Positions 36,990-45,204 of a DNA stretch of 64,000 nucleotides are shown one piece after another. Numbering within the stretch: position 1 is the stretch's first letter; each line of letters begins with the position of its first letter. The stretch spans positions 62,001-126,000 of the forward strand of contig CAWABY010000015.1 of NCBI GenBank assembly GCA_963780395.1, in the 5' to 3' direction. The DNA comes from VGBV01 sp963780395 (GTDB lineage: Bacteria > Actinomycetota > Thermoleophilia > Solirubrobacterales > 70-9). Under the pieces are notes generated by a model that saw only the letters and a program-made list of their open reading frames with translations, was not told the origin of the DNA and searched no databases. A program made the position numbers and the translations under genes.

Positions 36990-37589
36990 GTGCAGGAGCT
37001 GCTCCCCAGCGTTTTCCACTGGACCGTCGAGCACCCGAAGATCGGCATGAAGGTCGGCTCCCATTTCGTGGGCGGCTCGGGCACGGCCATCGACCCGCTC
37101 CTCCCGGACGAGGGGATCGAGTGGTTCGACGAGCATCGACCCGAGCGGATCGTCCTCTCCACGCGGCATCACCTGCGCCACTCGGAGAAGCTGGTCAAGA
37201 GGTTCGGCTGCCCGATCCTCTGCCACGAGTCCGGGCTGCATGAGTTCGAGGACGGCCTAGAGGTGCGTGGCTTCTCGTTCGGAGAGCGCGTGGCGGACGA
37301 CGTCGTCGCGCTCGAGATGGACGCGATCTCGCCCGACGACACGGTGCTGCGGATCGAGGCCGGCGGCGGGGTGCTCCTATTCGCGGACAGCGTCGTCAGC
37401 TACGGGGGCCTGCGATTCGTCCCGGACCACCTGATCGGCGAGGACCCGGAGGGCGTCAAGGCGCGGATCAGAGAGAAGTGCCGGGCGCTGCTGGACCAGG
37501 AGTTCGATCACCTCCTGTTCGCGCACGGAGCACCCCTGATCGGGGGCGGCCGCGAGGCGCTGCGCGCCTTCGCCACCGCGCCCGACTGA
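36990..37589 (+). CDS. Metallo-beta-lactamase-fold-like protein with degenerate metal motif
   Basis: A 199-residue protein that looks like a reduced MBL-fold hydrolase. A first strand is followed by GGSGTAIDPLLP (the usual IDPG-type loop), then IVLSTRHHLRHSEKLVKRFGCP where HxHxDH is expected, then LLFADSVVSYGG and LLFAHGAPLIGGG at the positions of the later ligands. The TRHHLRH stretch keeps His residues but not the canonical spacing, so metal binding or activity may be altered. No signal peptide. The leaderless -10 at 36978 supports the GTG start. The role is unknown; position after P450 suggests shared metabolism. Confidence 0.65.
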   Translation: MQELLPSVFHWTVEHPKIGMKVGSHFVGGSGTAIDPLLPDEGIEWFDEHRPERIVLSTRHHLRHSEKLVKRFGCPILCHESGLHEFEDGLEVRGFSFGERVADDVVALEMDAISPDDTVLRIEAGGGVLLFADSVVSYGGLRFVPDHLIGEDPEGVKARIREKCRALLDQEFDHLLFAHGAPLIGGGREALRAFATAPD

Positions 37590-37602
37590 GACCCACGCTC
37601 GC

Positions 37603-38724
37603 TCAGCCCGCCTTGAAGGCGCTGTAGGTCGACTTCCGGTCCCCGCGCCAGTCGAGGAATCCCGTCGAGTTCCGCGCGGTGTCCACCGGATGCACCCAGC
37701 CGATCGTGTAGATGCGCTTCCAGGTGCGGGCGATCCGGAACGCGGCCCTGACCCAGCGCTTGGCCTCCTGCGCCTCGAGCGTGTACATCAGGTCGGTGTC
37801 CCAGAAGCCCGTCGGCACGCCCCACTCGGCGAGGAAGAGCTTCAGCGGCTTGCCGGGGAAGGCCCTGTCCAGCGCCCTCGCCAGGCGCCGCAGGTCACCG
37901 AAGGCAACCGCGCCCCGCCGCGAAGGGGGATCGTTGAGGTTCGGGATGCGCGCGCCCCACGGGTTGTGCCCGTACATGTCCATCCTCGGGCGGCTGCCGT
38001 CGGGCAGCCTCATGTGGCGGATCCAGGGGTAGGTGTTGATGTCAGCGGGCCCCGCAGCGGTGTAGGTGTTGCCGCCGATCACGAGGTTGGCCGGGCTCTC
38101 GGCCTTGAGCGCCTCGTAGGCGGTGTCGAGGAGCAAGGCGTAGTTGTGCGGGGCGACCCGCTGGGCCCTGTTCAGCTTTCCGTCTGCCTTCTTCGCGGGG
38201 GCGAAGGGCTGGAAGTTGTGCTTGCGGTTGGGCTCGCCCCAGATCATCCACAGGTGCACGCTGGGGTAGCGGCGGGCGATGGCGGTGGCGAAGTTGCCGA
38301 AGTCCGTGGCCCGATCGGGCACCCACTGCCAGCTATCGCCTCCGTTGGCCCACGGGGGCGTCCCCATGATCAGCATCTGCACCTTCATGCCGTGGCTCGT
38401 CGCCCCGGTCACCGCCGCATCAAGGTGGTCCGGCCATTGATAGGCCGGGTCGTCCGGGTTGGTCGGGTCGCGCGGGCGGTCCTTGGGCGCGATCTGGTCC
38501 CAGCGCGCCTGGATCGAGTAGAGCCCGACCCCGAGGTCCTGGTAGGTGGGGAAGAGCGACTGGCCGTTCAGAGTCGTCTGTCCCCACACCGACTTCTTAA
38601 CGGTCTGGGGAGCCGCAGCGGAGTCCTGCGCCGGCGGCTGCGCAAGCCCGGCGCTCGTAACGATCGCGGAGGCGGCGACCGCCGCGAGCACCACCAGGGT
38701 TATCGCCGGCGTCCTTCCGGCCAC
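37603..38724 (-). CDS. Secreted clan GH-A glycoside hydrolase, paralogue A
   Basis: A 373-residue secreted (beta/alpha)8-barrel glycosidase. The GTG start gives a signal peptide (ITLVVLAAVAASAIVTSAGLA). Clan A features are the strand motif MGTPPWANGG, the putative acid/base Glu in WMIWGEPN, YGHNPWG and the putative nucleophile Glu in LFLAEWGVPTGF. The C-terminus ends WVHPVDTARNSTGF..KSTYSAFKAG. It is closely related to the next two genes upstream. I set the start at 38724, 11 bases after the stop of paralogue B; a longer open reading into B is out of frame there. The substrate is unknown (cellulase, GH5- or GH39-like). Confidence 0.88.
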   Translation of the reverse strand: MAGRTPAITLVVLAAVAASAIVTSAGLAQPPAQDSAAAPQTVKKSVWGQTTLNGQSLFPTYQDLGVGLYSIQARWDQIAPKDRPRDPTNPDDPAYQWPDHLDAAVTGATSHGMKVQMLIMGTPPWANGGDSWQWVPDRATDFGNFATAIARRYPSVHLWMIWGEPNRKHNFQPFAPAKKADGKLNRAQRVAPHNYALLLDTAYEALKAESPANLVIGGNTYTAAGPADINTYPWIRHMRLPDGSRPRMDMYGHNPWGARIPNLNDPPSRRGAVAFGDLRRLARALDRAFPGKPLKLFLAEWGVPTGFWDTDLMYTLEAQEAKRWVRAAFRIARTWKRIYTIGWVHPVDTARNSTGFLDWRGDRKSTYSAFKAG

Positions 38725-38735
38725 GGGGTCCCTGC

Positions 38736-39902
38736 TCAGCCCTTCGCCTTCTTGTAGACCTTGTAGCTCGGTTTCCGCACGCCGCTCCGGGTCATCAGGC
38801 CGGTCGAGTTCCTGGCGTTGTCGAACAGATGGACCCAGCCGAGCGAGTAGATGCGCTTGAAGGTCCGGGTGAGCCTGAAGGCGGTGTTGATCCACAGGTT
38901 CGCCTCCTTCTGCTTCAGCCCGTAGCCCAGGTCCTTGTCCTTGAAACCGGACGGGACGCCCCACTCGGCGAGGAAGAGCTTCAGGCGCTGGCCCGGGAAG
39001 CTCTTGTCGAGCACCTTGACCAGGCGCTTCAGGTCCGAGAAGGTGACGGTCCCGCGCCTGCCGGGGGGATCCTTGAAGTTCGGCAGGGTGAAGCCCCAGG
39101 GGTTGTGCCCCCACATGTCCATGTGCGGGCGGCTGCCGTTGGGCAGCTTCATGTTCTGCGCCCACTGGTAGGTGTTGATGTCGCCCCTGCCCGCGGCCGT
39201 GTAGGTGTTGCCGCCGATCACCAGGTTGTTGGGGCTCTCGGCCTTGAGCGCCTGGTAGGCGGCTTCGAGCAGCACGGCGTAGTTGCGTGGCGAGACCTGC
39301 TGGGCAGCGCTCAGCTTGCCGGTGCCGCTCTTCGCTGGGGTCGCCGGCTGGAAGTTCGGCGTGCGGTTGGGCTCGCCCCAGATCATCCAATGCCTCACGG
39401 TCGGGAACTTCCTGGAGATCGCGGTGGCGAAGTCACCGAAGTCCTGGCTCTGGTCGGGGACGAACTGCCAGCTCTTGCCGCCGTTGGCCCACGGAGGGGT
39501 GCCCATGATCAGGAGCTGAACCTGGATCCCCTGGGCGTTCGCGTCGGCGACCGCGTCAACGAGGTACTGGGGCCACTGGTAGGCGGGATCGAGGGGGTCG
39601 GTCGGCAGCAGAGGCTTGGTGGTGGGCGCGATCTGGTCCCAGCGCGCCTGGATCGAATAGAGGCCGACCCCGAGGTCCTTGAGGGTGGGGAAGATCGACT
39701 TGCCGTCGGGTCCGACCGGCGGGCCCCACATCGACTTCTTGATCGTCTGGGTCGCCGGCGCGGCCTTGGTCGCCTGCTCGCCCGCGGCGGTCGCGCCCGT
39801 GGCGCCGACGGAGACGGCGATGATCGCGGCCGCCGCGAGGGCGACTGCCGAAGTCCGATGGCGGCCGCGGCCGCCCGTGCGCTTGCGTTCCCGCCGATTC
39901 AA
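38736..39902 (-). CDS. Secreted clan GH-A glycoside hydrolase, paralogue B
   Basis: Second of three tandem paralogues (388 residues). It has a basic N-terminus and signal helix (SAVALAAAAIIAVSVGATGA, about 18-37). Catalytic candidates are Glu177 in WMIWGEPN and Glu313 in LFLAEWGVPSGF, with MGTPPWANGG at 134 and WGHNPWG near 264. The sequence is collinear with A and C over the whole mature region. The start codon is TTG at 39902, supported by GGAGG nine bases upstream; no ATG or GTG fits. It is probably co-transcribed with A, while C carries its own promoter-like element. Confidence 0.88.
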   Translation of the reverse strand: MNRRERKRTGGRGRHRTSAVALAAAAIIAVSVGATGATAAGEQATKAAPATQTIKKSMWGPPVGPDGKSIFPTLKDLGVGLYSIQARWDQIAPTTKPLLPTDPLDPAYQWPQYLVDAVADANAQGIQVQLLIMGTPPWANGGKSWQFVPDQSQDFGDFATAISRKFPTVRHWMIWGEPNRTPNFQPATPAKSGTGKLSAAQQVSPRNYAVLLEAAYQALKAESPNNLVIGGNTYTAAGRGDINTYQWAQNMKLPNGSRPHMDMWGHNPWGFTLPNFKDPPGRRGTVTFSDLKRLVKVLDKSFPGQRLKLFLAEWGVPSGFKDKDLGYGLKQKEANLWINTAFRLTRTFKRIYSLGWVHLFDNARNSTGLMTRSGVRKPSYKVYKKAKG

Positions 39903-39990
39903 GGTGATTCCTCCAGTCGTCGTTCTCGAGTGCGTGGGTTCGGGTCTAGGTGCTCAGAACACGGCTAGGTAAGCAAAGACTCGCAATTGC

Positions 39991-41175
39991 TCACCCCGAC
40001 CGCTTGTACGTTTCGTAGCTTGTCTTCCGTTCGCCGCTCTGGGTCAGCAGCCCGGTCGAGTTCCGCTCCGTGTCCGTGGGATGGACCCAGCCGAGGGTGT
40101 AGATGCGCTTCCACTCCGCGATCTCGAACGCCGCGCGGATCCACTTGTCGGCAGCCTTCGCGTCCAGCTCCTGATCGAGGTCCTTGTCCTCGAACCCGGT
40201 GGCGACGCCCCATTCGGCGAGGTAGAGCCTGAGGGGATCGCCCGGGAAGCCGGCGCGATCGAGCGCCTTGACCAGCCGCTCGAGGTCCGGGAAGCTGATC
40301 GTGCCGTTCCGCGACGGAGGCAGGGTCAGGTCCGGGCGGCGGTTGCCCCACGGGTTGTGCCCCCACATGTCCATCCGCGGCCGGCTTCCGTCCGGCAACC
40401 GCATGTACTCGATCCACTGCTGGGGGCGGATGTTGTCGGTGCCCGCCGAGGTGTAGGTGTTGCCGCCGATCACCAGGTTCTCCGGGCCCTCGCGCTTCAG
40501 CGCCTCGTAGGCGGTGTCGAGGAGCACGGCGTAGTTGCGGGGCGCCACCTGCTGGGTCGCGGTGAGCTCGGCGTCCGGTGGGATCGCCTCGGGCGCGGGG
40601 GTCGAGGGCATGAAGTTCGGCCCGCGGTTGGGCTCGCCCCAGATCATCCACAGGTTCACGCTCGGGTAGTAGCGGGAGATCGCGGTCGCGAAATCGCCGA
40701 AGTCCGAGGGGTCATCGGGGGCCCAGTTCCAGCTCCGCCCGCCGTTGGCCCACTTGGGGGTCCCCATCAGCAGCAGCTGCACCTCGATCCCGTACCTCTC
40801 CGCCTCCTTGATCGAGTCGGTCAGATACTGAGGCCACTCGTAGGCCGGATCCCTCCACTCCGTCGGGTTCTCGGGGCGAGTCGGCGCGATCTCCTCCCAG
40901 CGCGCCTGCACCGCGAAGATGCCGACCCCGAGGTCGCGGTAGGTGGGGAACAGCGAGGTGCCGTCGGCGAGGAACGGTGGCCCCCACATCAGCTTCTTCG
41001 TCGTCTGCGGAGCCGGGCCGGAAGCTTCGGCATCGGACTTGGTCAGCTCGCGCACAGCGAACGCGCCGCCGGCGATCAGGGCGACGGCGGCGAGCGCCGC
41101 GGCGGCGATGACCAGCGGCCGCGGGCGGCCGCGGCGAGCTTCACCACCACTGTCCTGGGGTCTCTGGCCGGTCAC
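39991..41175 (-). CDS. Clan GH-A glycoside hydrolase, paralogue C
   Basis: Third and first-transcribed paralogue (394 residues). A 19-residue basic N-terminus precedes one hydrophobic helix (PLVIAAAALAAVALIAGGAFAV), so it may be membrane-anchored rather than cleaved. MGTPKWANGG, WMIWGEPN (acid/base), WGHNPWG and LYLAEWGVATGF (nucleophile) are all conserved. It differs from A and B by a longer insert before QQVAPRNYAVLLDTAYEALK. The GTG start has TACACT eight bases upstream. The gap to B (88 bases) holds B's ribosome binding site. Confidence 0.88.
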   Translation of the reverse strand: MTGQRPQDSGGEARRGRPRPLVIAAAALAAVALIAGGAFAVRELTKSDAEASGPAPQTTKKLMWGPPFLADGTSLFPTYRDLGVGIFAVQARWEEIAPTRPENPTEWRDPAYEWPQYLTDSIKEAERYGIEVQLLLMGTPKWANGGRSWNWAPDDPSDFGDFATAISRYYPSVNLWMIWGEPNRGPNFMPSTPAPEAIPPDAELTATQQVAPRNYAVLLDTAYEALKREGPENLVIGGNTYTSAGTDNIRPQQWIEYMRLPDGSRPRMDMWGHNPWGNRRPDLTLPPSRNGTISFPDLERLVKALDRAGFPGDPLRLYLAEWGVATGFEDKDLDQELDAKAADKWIRAAFEIAEWKRIYTLGWVHPTDTERNSTGLLTQSGERKTSYETYKRSG

Positions 41176-41183
41176 GCGCGCGC

Positions 41184-41189
41184 GCAGTG
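41184..41189 (-). promoter_or_regulatory. -10 hexamer TACACT, start of glycosidase array
   Basis: TACACT on the minus strand lies eight bases before the GTG of paralogue C, suggesting the transcription start for the glycosidase array. Confidence 0.45.
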
Positions 41190-41247
41190 TAGGGATGCAC
41201 TCGGGAGTACGAGACGGTTCCGCCCTCGGGTCAACCGGCGAAGCCGC

Positions 41248-42564
41248 TCATTGCAGCCCTGCGAGCGCCGCGCGGGCCCGCGGCGCGTGCAGAGCCGAGA
41301 AGCGCGGATTGGTCGCCAGTGCCCTCGACAGGTGGTCTCGGGCGAGTTCGACCTCGCCGGCGGCCCTTGCCGCGATGCCTGCGTGGTAGAGGAAGAGCGG
41401 ATCGCGGGAGCCGAGCCGGAGCGCGCGCTCGGCGTATGCCAGCCCCTCGCCGGGCCTGCCCGCGCGGGTCAGGGCCCAGCCGAGCGCGTCCGCCGAGCGC
41501 ACGCTCGGCGCCGCCGCGTACGCGCGTTCGGCGATCCGCACGGCGCGCTGAGGATCGCCGTGGTCGGCCTCGAAGATCGCGATCTCGGCATCGGCGATCA
41601 CCCCGCCCGCCTTCTGCAGGCGCTCCTGCGCGCGCACCAGCTCCAGGTCCCGAAGCCCAGCGGCTCTGCGCCCCGCGGCGAGCTCGATCTCTCCCAGGGA
41701 GATCACGTAGCCCGGCAGCGGCAGCCTTTGCACGACCCGGCGGAGGCGATCGATCGCGGCACCCGATTGGCCACGGGCCGCCTCGACGACGGCGAGACCA
41801 GCGTCCGCCGGCGCGTAGCCGGGGAATCCGGCAAGGGCCGTTCGGTAACTGCCGGCGGCTGCGCCGAGCCGCCCGCGCTTGAACTCGAGGTCTCCCAAAA
41901 GCGTCTGGATGTAGGAGCGGTTCTCGCCGGGCCCCGGCGCGGCCGTCTCGGCCAGCCGCATCGCCTCTGCCGCTCCGGCGAGATCCCCGTGCAGTTCGCG
42001 GAAGTACGAGGCGCGAGCGTAGGAGGAGAAGGTGGGCTTGAAGTCGATCATCCGCTGCAGCGTCCGCTGCGCCGGGCCGTAGCGCCCGAGCTCGATCTCG
42101 GCGTCGACCAGGACGGCGAAGGGAGCGAACGAGGCGGGATTGATGCGCTGCGCCGTCCGCCCGTGGCGGAGCGCAGCCCGGAAGTCGTGCCGGACGAGCG
42201 CCAGGGTGCCGAGCCCGACCGTGGCCTCCAGGTTTCGCGGTTGACGGTCGAGCGCTTCCCCGAACGCCTCCTCGGCGCGGGTCGAGAGGCCGGGGTCGCC
42301 CGTCTCGCGGAGCTGCTGGAGCAGCGCGTCTCCGAGTGCCGTGTACACCTGGGGGCTGGCATCGCCGCCCGCGACCATGTCCTCCAGAGCGCTGACGCGC
42401 GCCTGCGTCGCGCTTCCGGCCGGAGCCTCGGCCGTCGACTCACCGCCGGCGCTCAGGCTCGGCGTCGGGGCCTCGGTGCGGTTGGCGAGCGTCAAGACGA
42501 CAAGCGCCACCGCGAAGGCGACGCCCGTGGTTGCGATCAGGGACTTTGAGAGTGGAAATGTCAT
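41248..42564 (-). CDS. Tetratricopeptide-repeat protein with N-terminal membrane anchor
   Basis: A 438-residue TPR solenoid. After a short hydrophobic helix (SLIATTGVAFAVALVVLTLA, residues 8-27) and a Pro/Ser linker, helical repeats fill the protein (for example ALGDALLQQLRETGDPGLSTRAEEAFGEAL and YAERALRLGSRDPLFLYHAGIAARAAGEVELA). It is probably extracytoplasmic and anchored, serving as a protein-interaction scaffold. The ATG overlaps the stop of the DUF4331 gene by ATGA, with GAGGAAG before it, so the two are translationally coupled and likely work together. Confidence 0.88.
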   Translation of the reverse strand: MTFPLSKSLIATTGVAFAVALVVLTLANRTEAPTPSLSAGGESTAEAPAGSATQARVSALEDMVAGGDASPQVYTALGDALLQQLRETGDPGLSTRAEEAFGEALDRQPRNLEATVGLGTLALVRHDFRAALRHGRTAQRINPASFAPFAVLVDAEIELGRYGPAQRTLQRMIDFKPTFSSYARASYFRELHGDLAGAAEAMRLAETAAPGPGENRSYIQTLLGDLEFKRGRLGAAAGSYRTALAGFPGYAPADAGLAVVEAARGQSGAAIDRLRRVVQRLPLPGYVISLGEIELAAGRRAAGLRDLELVRAQERLQKAGGVIADAEIAIFEADHGDPQRAVRIAERAYAAAPSVRSADALGWALTRAGRPGEGLAYAERALRLGSRDPLFLYHAGIAARAAGEVELARDHLSRALATNPRFSALHAPRARAALAGLQ

Positions 42565-44171
42565 ACGTCAACTTCCTCAGGGCGCTGGAAGGGAAAGGGG
42601 GCCCGGCCGAACGCCGGGCCCCCTCGCCTGTTGGGCGTTACGGCACCAGCGGCGGCGACCCCGGGGTCGGGGGCGTGCGTCGGCTGGTCCTGCTTGATCT
42701 CCGAGTCGAACCCGGAGGTCGGTCCCGCCACGTAGGGGAACGAGGGCAGGAACGCCTTGTCGTTGACGTCCACGCCGTCGCCCAGCGGCAGCTGCTTGCC
42801 GCCCTGCGCCGGGGGAACCAGGAACCCGCATGCAACCCGCAGGTAGATGTCGACCGTGTCGTCGAACAACCTGCGGCCGTTCGGCAGGCCGGCGTTGTCT
42901 CCGCCGATCACTCCGAATCGGTTGACCGAGCCCGGGGCGTGTCGGCGGCACGCTGAGGTTCAGCTTCAGCGTGTCGGCCGCGGCCGGGTTCGATCCGATC
43001 TGCGTCACACCCGGGATCCCCGTGAACAGCGCCTGGACGATGTCCTGGCGGTTGCTCGTCGGGCATCCGAGACCGAACAGCGCGTTGATCGCCTTCACCA
43101 GTTCGGGCTCGAGCGCGTACTGGCCGAACCGCTGGCCGTCGCCGGACGGCTTCGTGCGGTTGAACTCGTCCTTGCGCGAGACCGGGATGAACAGCTCGTT
43201 GATCAACGGGTTGCCCAGGCGGTTGACCTGCACCCAGGGCCCGATGCCGCCACGGCCACGGCCGTTGGTCAGCTCGAGCTTGCGGCGCTCGGTCGAAGCC
43301 CAGACTCCGACCACCGGCGTCGAGGACGCGGGGCCGACGTTGTGCCTCGAGCGCTTCCTCTTTCCTTGCCCTTGCCCTTGCCCTTCTTGCGCTTGCTCGT
43401 CTTGGCGTTGTCCTTGCCCTTGCCGGACTGGACGCCGTTCAGCAGCGCCGATTCGGGCAGCTCCAGCGCGAACGAATGCACCGCGTAACCGGCCACATCG
43501 TCCTTGAAGCCACCCTGGTTCCCGGTCGTCATGTCCCGGAAATTGATCAGGTCAAACGTCATCCCCAGGTCGATGAAGAAGGGGTCGTCACGCTGACCGA
43601 CGAACACCTTGCCACCGTCACTGGTCGTGCCGATCGACTGGCCCACGAGCGTGTCGTAGTTCGGCATCGTTTTCGGGCCGAAATTGCTGGGCGCGACCGG
43701 CAGGTCGTTGGCGACCCGCTTGGTCCTGACCAGCTTGCCCTTCTTGTACTCCTCGCGAATGACGTCGTAGGTCTGGCGCAGCAGCAGGTCGGGATCGTCA
43801 ACTGAGGTGACCTGGCCGCTGGCACCGAGCGCCAGCCGCGTCTTCTTGTCGATGATGTCCGTGAACTTGAACCGGTAGCGGATGTCATAGACACCGTCAC
43901 CTGTGTTGTCGAAGTTCAGGTAGTAGCGGGCGTTCGGGTCGAGCGAGTAGAACAGCGGCCCGCCCGCCGGATCCTCGAACGGAATCACGTTTCCGACCAC
44001 GACCGCCTTGCCGGGGTCGTTGTTCGGTGTGAAGAAATAGACGTCCGTCCAGTCGCTGGTGGGATCCTGCGACGAGCCCGGCGCCTCCCGGTGACTCGAG
44101 CCGCTGCTGAGCGCGACGACGATCGCAGAAGCCGCCAGCACCGCGACGATGCTGAGCGATAGCTTCTTCAT
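42561..44171 (-). CDS. Secreted DUF4331-family protein, two frameshifts
   Basis: Starts with a signal peptide (KKLSLSIVAVLAASAIVVALSSG) and the DUF4331 hallmark SSHREAPGSSQDPTSDWTDVYFF. It continues with GPLFYSLDPNARYYLNFDNTGDGVYDI, FVGQRDDPFFIDLGMTFDL and a Lys/Gly-rich insert, then NVGPASSTPVVGVWASTERR, PLINELFIPVSRKDEFN and a C-terminal GFLVPPAQGGKQLPLGDGVD VNDKAFL. Two single-base insertions (near 43368 and 42940) split it into three frames; repaired it is about 536 residues. The function is unknown; members are secreted, often beside ECF sigma factors or TPR genes. GGAGG precedes the ATG. Its stop overlaps the TPR gene start. Confidence 0.85.
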
Positions 44172-44325
44172 CCTGCTTCCTCCTTGCCTCGGTCGATCTC
44201 GCCGGGGGCGTTGGGCCCTCCGGTCCTTTGCTTCGACTGCGGGCCGGTCTGGCTTTCGGATTAGCGCTCGTTGATTAAGGAAACGAACTGAGTCGCAACA
44301 GCGGCGCCCTCGCAAAGGAGACGGC

Positions 44326-44331
44326 TACGAT
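44326..44331 (+). promoter_or_regulatory. -10 hexamer TACGAT, leaderless start
   Basis: TACGAT lies six bases before the GTG of the lipoprotein gene, at the end of the divergent region shared with DUF4331. Confidence 0.5.
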
Positions 44332-44337
44332 CCCGCC

Positions 44338-44751
44338 GTGTCCCTCCGGCTGCCGGCGCTCGCCTTCGTCTCACTGATCCTGCTGGCCGCGGGATGCGGG
44401 GGCTCGGACCCCAGCGAAACCGTACGGGCCTATCTGCTGGCGGTCGTCGAGCAGGACGGGCAGAAGGCCTGCGACCAGTTCACCGATTCGCTGCGCAGCG
44501 ATATCGAGGAATCGCCCGCGGCCGTCAGCAGCGGGCGGAGCTGCGCCGATGTGATGGGGCTGGCGGCCGGCCTCAACCCCGGCCTCAGCGAGAGCGACGT
44601 CGAGGATGTCGAGATCGAGGTCGAGGAGGATGGCGATGAGGCGGTGGCCACCCTGGTCAACCCGCTGGTGCAGAGCGAGGAGACGATCGACCTCGTCGAG
44701 GAGGACGGAGAGTGGCGAATCTCGACCCTGGAGACACGCCCCACGGGCTGA
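44338..44751 (+). CDS. Small secreted lipoprotein, NTF2/DUF4878-like
   Basis: A 137-residue precursor with a type II signal peptide and lipobox LLAAGC near residue 19, so it is a lipoprotein. The mature part (SETVRAYLLAVVEQDGQKACDQFTDSLRSDI..AVATLVNP..IDLVEEDGEWRIST) has the helix-plus-curved-sheet look of NTF2-like extracytoplasmic domains. It is strongly acidic. The function is unknown; such domains usually bind small ligands or cap other proteins. Leaderless GTG start. Divergent from DUF4331. Confidence 0.8.
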   Translation: MSLRLPALAFVSLILLAAGCGGSDPSETVRAYLLAVVEQDGQKACDQFTDSLRSDIEESPAAVSSGRSCADVMGLAAGLNPGLSESDVEDVEIEVEEDGDEAVATLVNPLVQSEETIDLVEEDGEWRISTLETRPTG

Positions 44752-44797
44752 ACGGGACCAGTCGAGCGCGCCCGAGCGCTAGCCCGGAACGCGAGAC

Positions 44798-45175
44798 TCA
44801 GCCGCCGAGCTCCAGCAACTCGACTCTGTAGTCGTCGGGGTCCCTGACGAAGCACAGCCTCGCGCCCCCCTCCCTGACGCGATACGGGGGCTTCTCCGGC
44901 TCGATCCCCTGCTCCTTGAGCTGCTCGAGGGTCCGATCGAGGTCGTCGACCGCGAGCGCCACATGCCCGTAGGCGGTGCCCAGCTCGTAGGCGTTCACCT
45001 CGTGGTTGTGGGTCAACTCGAGCTCGGGGAGCTCCTCGCCCGGCACGCCCATGAAGATGTTGGTCGCGTCGTCGCCGATCGGCATCTCGCGCCGCTTCTC
45101 GAGCCCAAGGGCCTCGTAGAACGCGACCGAGCGCGCCGGGTCGGTGATCCGGTAGCAGGTGTGGATCATCCGCAC
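44798..45175 (-). CDS. Lactoylglutathione lyase-like VOC protein
   Basis: A 125-residue glyoxalase I-type protein: MIHTCYRITDPARSVAFYEALGLEKRRE at the start, ELELTHNHEVNAYELGTAYGHVALAVDDL in the middle and FVRDPDDYRVELLEL at the end. Four metal ligands of GloA are in place (His in MIHTCYRI, Glu in LELTHN, His in YGHVAL, Glu in RVELLE). It would isomerise methylglyoxal hemithioacetal; the thiol cofactor in this lineage may be mycothiol or another thiol. The GTG at 45175 has TAGAGT seven bases upstream; an in-frame ATG lies two codons later. Confidence 0.9.
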   Translation of the reverse strand: MRMIHTCYRITDPARSVAFYEALGLEKRREMPIGDDATNIFMGVPGEELPELELTHNHEVNAYELGTAYGHVALAVDDLDRTLEQLKEQGIEPEKPPYRVREGGARLCFVRDPDDYRVELLELGG

Positions 45176-45182
45176 GGCTCGA

Positions 45183-45188
45183 ACTCTA
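45183..45188 (-). promoter_or_regulatory. -10 hexamer TAGAGT, leaderless start
   Basis: TAGAGT on the minus strand lies seven bases before the GTG of the glyoxalase-like gene. Confidence 0.5.
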
Positions 45189-45204
45189 CGCCCCGGACCG
45201 CAGC

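Noticed and set aside
37603..39390. Single 595-codon protein covering two glycosidase genes
   Set aside because: The first 200 residues are out-of-frame sequence of paralogue B. Paralogue A has its own GTG and signal peptide at 38724.
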